Source of the DNA: Erysipelotrichales bacterium
GTDB taxonomy: Bacteria; Bacillota_I; Bacilli_A; Erysipelotrichales; Erysipelotrichaceae
Direction of reading: 5' to 3'
Length of the DNA: 64,000 nucleotides
Assembly: GCA_910575705.1 (NCBI GenBank)
Contig: CAJTFG010000003.1
Span: 1-64,000, forward strand
A program made the translations under genes and the position numbers. Shown piece after piece: positions 62,101 to 64,000 of the stretch (its first letter is position 1; each line of letters begins with the position of its first letter). The notes below the pieces were generated by a model, which searched no databases, was not told the origin of the DNA, and saw nothing but the letters and a program-made list of their open reading frames with translations.

Positions 62101-63114
62101 CTATAAGAGATGGATACCTGCCTCTTCACAGCTTTGAATCATATCCTCACTCCAGGCGCTTACCTGTACTTCTCCGATATGCGCTTTATTTAAAAGCACA
62201 AGGCAAATACGGGATTGCCCGATACCGCCGCCCATGGTAAGCGGCAGTTCCCCATGGAGAAGCATCTGATGAAAAGGAAGCTGCTCCCTATCCAAGCAAT
62301 CCGATTTCATCAATTGCTCATGCAGCTTTTCCGCATCTACCCGAATTCCCATACTGCTTAATTCCACACATGCATCCAATATCGGATAATATATCAAAAT
62401 ATCCCCATTCAACGTCCAGTCATCATAATCCGGAGCGCGTCCGTCATGTTTCTGTCCGCTTTTCATCACATCTCCGATCTGCATGAGAAAAACGCTCTTA
62501 TATTTTTTTACGATCTCATACTCGCGTTCCTTAACAGAAAGATCCGGATACATATCTTCCAGTTCCTGCGTTGTGATAAAATGGATATCCTGATGAATGA
62601 ACGGCGTTAGATTTTCAAATACCTTGATCAGCTCAGACTGTGTTTCAGTAAGAGCCTTCATGATATTTCTCACCGTTTGTTCCAGCATTTCTCTATTGCG
62701 GTTATGACGGGATATGATCTTCTCCCAATCCCATTGATCAACATATACAGAATGCAGATTGTCCAGTTCTTCATCCCGACGGATCGCATTCATATCCGTA
62801 TAAATCCCCTTATTTACTTCCAGGTGATAGCGTTTCAGCGCCATTCGTTTCCATTTAGCGAGCGAGTGTACGATCTCCACATCATCTGCCAGCTCCCGAA
62901 TATCAAAAGATACCGGACGCTCCGTACCATTCAGATTATCATTGAGCCCGCTGGCGGCAGATACATACAGCGGCGCGGATATACGCATCAGATTCAGATG
63001 ATGTGCCAGACGTTTTTCAAACAGATCCTTCACATATTTAATGGCAATTTCCGTCGCGACAATATCCAATTTATTCTCATAAATAGCAGGTAACATCAGT
63101 TTTCTGTCTTTCAT
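62101..63114 (-). CDS. asnA: aspartate-ammonia ligase AsnA
   Basis: This 337-residue class II tRNA-synthetase-like enzyme makes asparagine from aspartate and ammonia. Family marks are the MRISAPLYVSAASGLNDNLNG segment near residue 43, VEIVHSLAKWKRMAL near 80, YVDQWDWEK near 126 and the C-terminal GGGIGQSR near 293. GGAG is 9 bases before the ATG. It stands alone. Confidence 0.96.
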   Translation of the reverse strand: MKDRKLMLPAIYENKLDIVATEIAIKYVKDLFEKRLAHHLNLMRISAPLYVSAASGLNDNLNGTERPVSFDIRELADDVEIVHSLAKWKRMALKRYHLEVNKGIYTDMNAIRRDEELDNLHSVYVDQWDWEKIISRHNRNREMLEQTVRNIMKALTETQSELIKVFENLTPFIHQDIHFITTQELEDMYPDLSVKEREYEIVKKYKSVFLMQIGDVMKSGQKHDGRAPDYDDWTLNGDILIYYPILDACVELSSMGIRVDAEKLHEQLMKSDCLDREQLPFHQMLLHGELPLTMGGGIGQSRICLVLLNKAHIGEVQVSAWSEDMIQSCEEAGIHLL

Positions 63115-63187
63115 ACACTTTCACTCCTAATGTAAATATCTTTCATTATAGCTTATTTCTGAATGAAAATACAGTTAAATTTTTATT

Positions 63188-63649
63188 TCATCTATAAAGA
63201 TGATACACTCGAATATCATCGGCATATTCCTTACATACAAATCCATTATGCAGCAATACTTTTTGAGAAGCGATGTTTTTTTCCTCTACTCTCGCATAGA
63301 TCATGAAAACGGGAAATTGCCGAAACACGCGGCTGCACATTTGCCGTACGGCACAAGAAGCGATACCCTGATTCCAATATTCGTGGCCGATCCAATACGA
63401 GATTTCACCGCTGTAATCATTCTTTTTCTCAAACTGAATAAATCCGCATACCTTCTCCTGACTCGTTACCGCTTGAATACAGAATTTTTGTTTATCGGCA
63501 TCTCGATAAGTTTCCAATATCGTGACCGTATTTAAAAACGTATCCGGATATAAGTACTGTTTCAACCGCCTAGAGGCGAAGTAAGGATCCGTAGATAATA
63601 AGTGAAACTCCAATGCATCGTCAATTTTCCAGTCTCTGATCGTCGTCAT
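63188..63649 (-). CDS. GNAT acetyltransferase, RimJ/RimL-like
   Basis: This 153-residue protein has the acetyltransferase fold with GEISYWIGHEYWNQGIA near residue 80 and the NIASQKVLLHNGF signature near 125, as in ribosomal-protein N-acetyltransferase relatives. The substrate is unknown. GGTGATT precedes the ATG. It is preceded by a terminator, so it is transcribed independently. Confidence 0.88.
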   Translation of the reverse strand: MTTIRDWKIDDALEFHLLSTDPYFASRRLKQYLYPDTFLNTVTILETYRDADKQKFCIQAVTSQEKVCGFIQFEKKNDYSGEISYWIGHEYWNQGIASCAVRQMCSRVFRQFPVFMIYARVEEKNIASQKVLLHNGFVCKEYADDIRVYHLYR

Positions 63650-63746
63650 ACAATCACCTGCCTTATGCTATGCCGCTTATAGAAAATTGCTATGTTTAGC
63701 ATCTGTTTTTTTTACTCTTTTATACCGCATCCTTTCGATTTAACAA

Positions 63747-63776
63747 AAAAAGACTCCCAGATATGGGAATCTTTTT
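63747..63776 (-). terminator. terminator of the iron-sulfur protein gene
   Basis: An AAAAGACTCCCA/TGGGAATCTTTT stem with one mismatch and a 4-base loop lies at the stop codon, with T runs on both sides. Confidence 0.7.
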
Positions 63777-64000
63777 ACACCTTTACATGCAGGCAAGTAC
63801 CATCCGGTCCCGGCGTCGTGTTCAGATATTCTGCAATTCTCTCTTTTTTATCCGCTTTACACGGTTTACATGTTCCGACGGTCGTCACTTCACCATCCAC
63901 CAAAGCCTGCGCCAGACCGGCACAGCCGGCATAGCCGCAGCCTCCGCAGTTATAATTGGGAAGCATCGCCGTTACCGCCTCTACACGTTCATCTACTTCT
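63775..64000 (-). CDS. RnfB-like iron-sulfur protein, 3' end
   Basis: Only the last 75 codons are in the window. They hold the 4Fe-4S domain of RnfB/CFeSP type: LPNYNCGGCGYAGCAG with CxxCxxxxC, then a fourth-ligand region CKPCK. The frame stops about 36 residues after this motif, so the tandem ferredoxin domains that follow in standard RnfB are missing. It may be a short RnfB variant or a stand-alone FeS-domain protein. The N-terminus lies outside the window. Confidence 0.75.
   Translation of the reverse strand, partial: EVDERVEAVTAMLPNYNCGGCGYAGCAGLAQALVDGEVTTVGTCKPCKADKKERIAEYLNTTPGPDGTCLHVKV

Noticed and set aside
63115-63187. T-box or other riboswitch upstream of asnA
   Set aside because: The gap to the next gene is too short and no T-box or specifier motif is visible.
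1-64000. CRISPR arrays, rRNA or tRNA genes and insertion sequences
   Set aside because: No spaced repeats, no rRNA- or tRNA-like stretches and no transposase frames other than the serine recombinase were seen by reading.

Overview
The window looks like the chromosome of a low- to mid-GC Bacillota, most likely an Erysipelotrichia-type gut anaerobe. This rests on strong AGGAGG-type ribosome binding sites, a glmS ribozyme, an ftsA-ftsZ pair of divergent sequence, a priA-rsmB-rlmN-prpC-prkC-rsgA-rpe-thiN cluster, ECF, FeoAB and YitT-type transporters, and many radical-SAM enzymes of anaerobic type. The genus is not resolved and the placement is inference. Most genes are on the minus strand in tightly packed, often overlapping operons.

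Layout: an ABC exporter (140-1867) and feoAB (2046-4394) come first. At 4544 a peptidoglycan peptidase gene (M15 domain plus peptidoglycan-binding domain) begins and is cut at codon 130. Its other half resumes in frame at 11514. The roughly 6.6 kb between is visibly AT-richer. It carries a large serine recombinase, an FRG-domain protein with a small partner, an ATPase with a DUF234-like nuclease end, an HNH protein and gene remnants, and is flanked by a 7-base direct repeat (ACATGGG). I read it as an integrated, site-specific mobile element.

From 11.9 to 20 kb there are a ZIP metal transporter, an O-antigen-ligase-like protein with an acyltransferase, YitT, an asparagine-synthetase-B homologue without its catalytic cysteine, a comK-like gene with a small prepilin peptidase, and a RidA protein with a cysteine-rich tail. 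From 20 to 32 kb there are a CorC/CNNM-type protein, trmL, rdgB, radical-SAM genes, a kinase-like phosphotransferase, an ECF S component and a calcium-type P-ATPase. From 32 to 39 kb lie ftsZ and ftsA, then a surface pair: a secreted glucosaminidase with a dockerin and a membrane-anchored beta-sandwich protein. rpmB follows at 39 kb.

From 39 to 50.5 kb runs the long translation, cell-wall signalling and replication-restart cluster ending upstream with gmk. From 50.7 to 55.8 kb is a corrinoid methyl-transfer operon (two UroD-family methyltransferases, a corrinoid protein and a RACo-type activator) with an AraC regulator. From 56 to 64 kb are rqcH, two paired radical-SAM genes, glmS with its ribozyme, asnA, a GNAT protein and the end of an RnfB-like iron-sulfur gene that runs off the window. 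No tRNA, rRNA or CRISPR array was seen.
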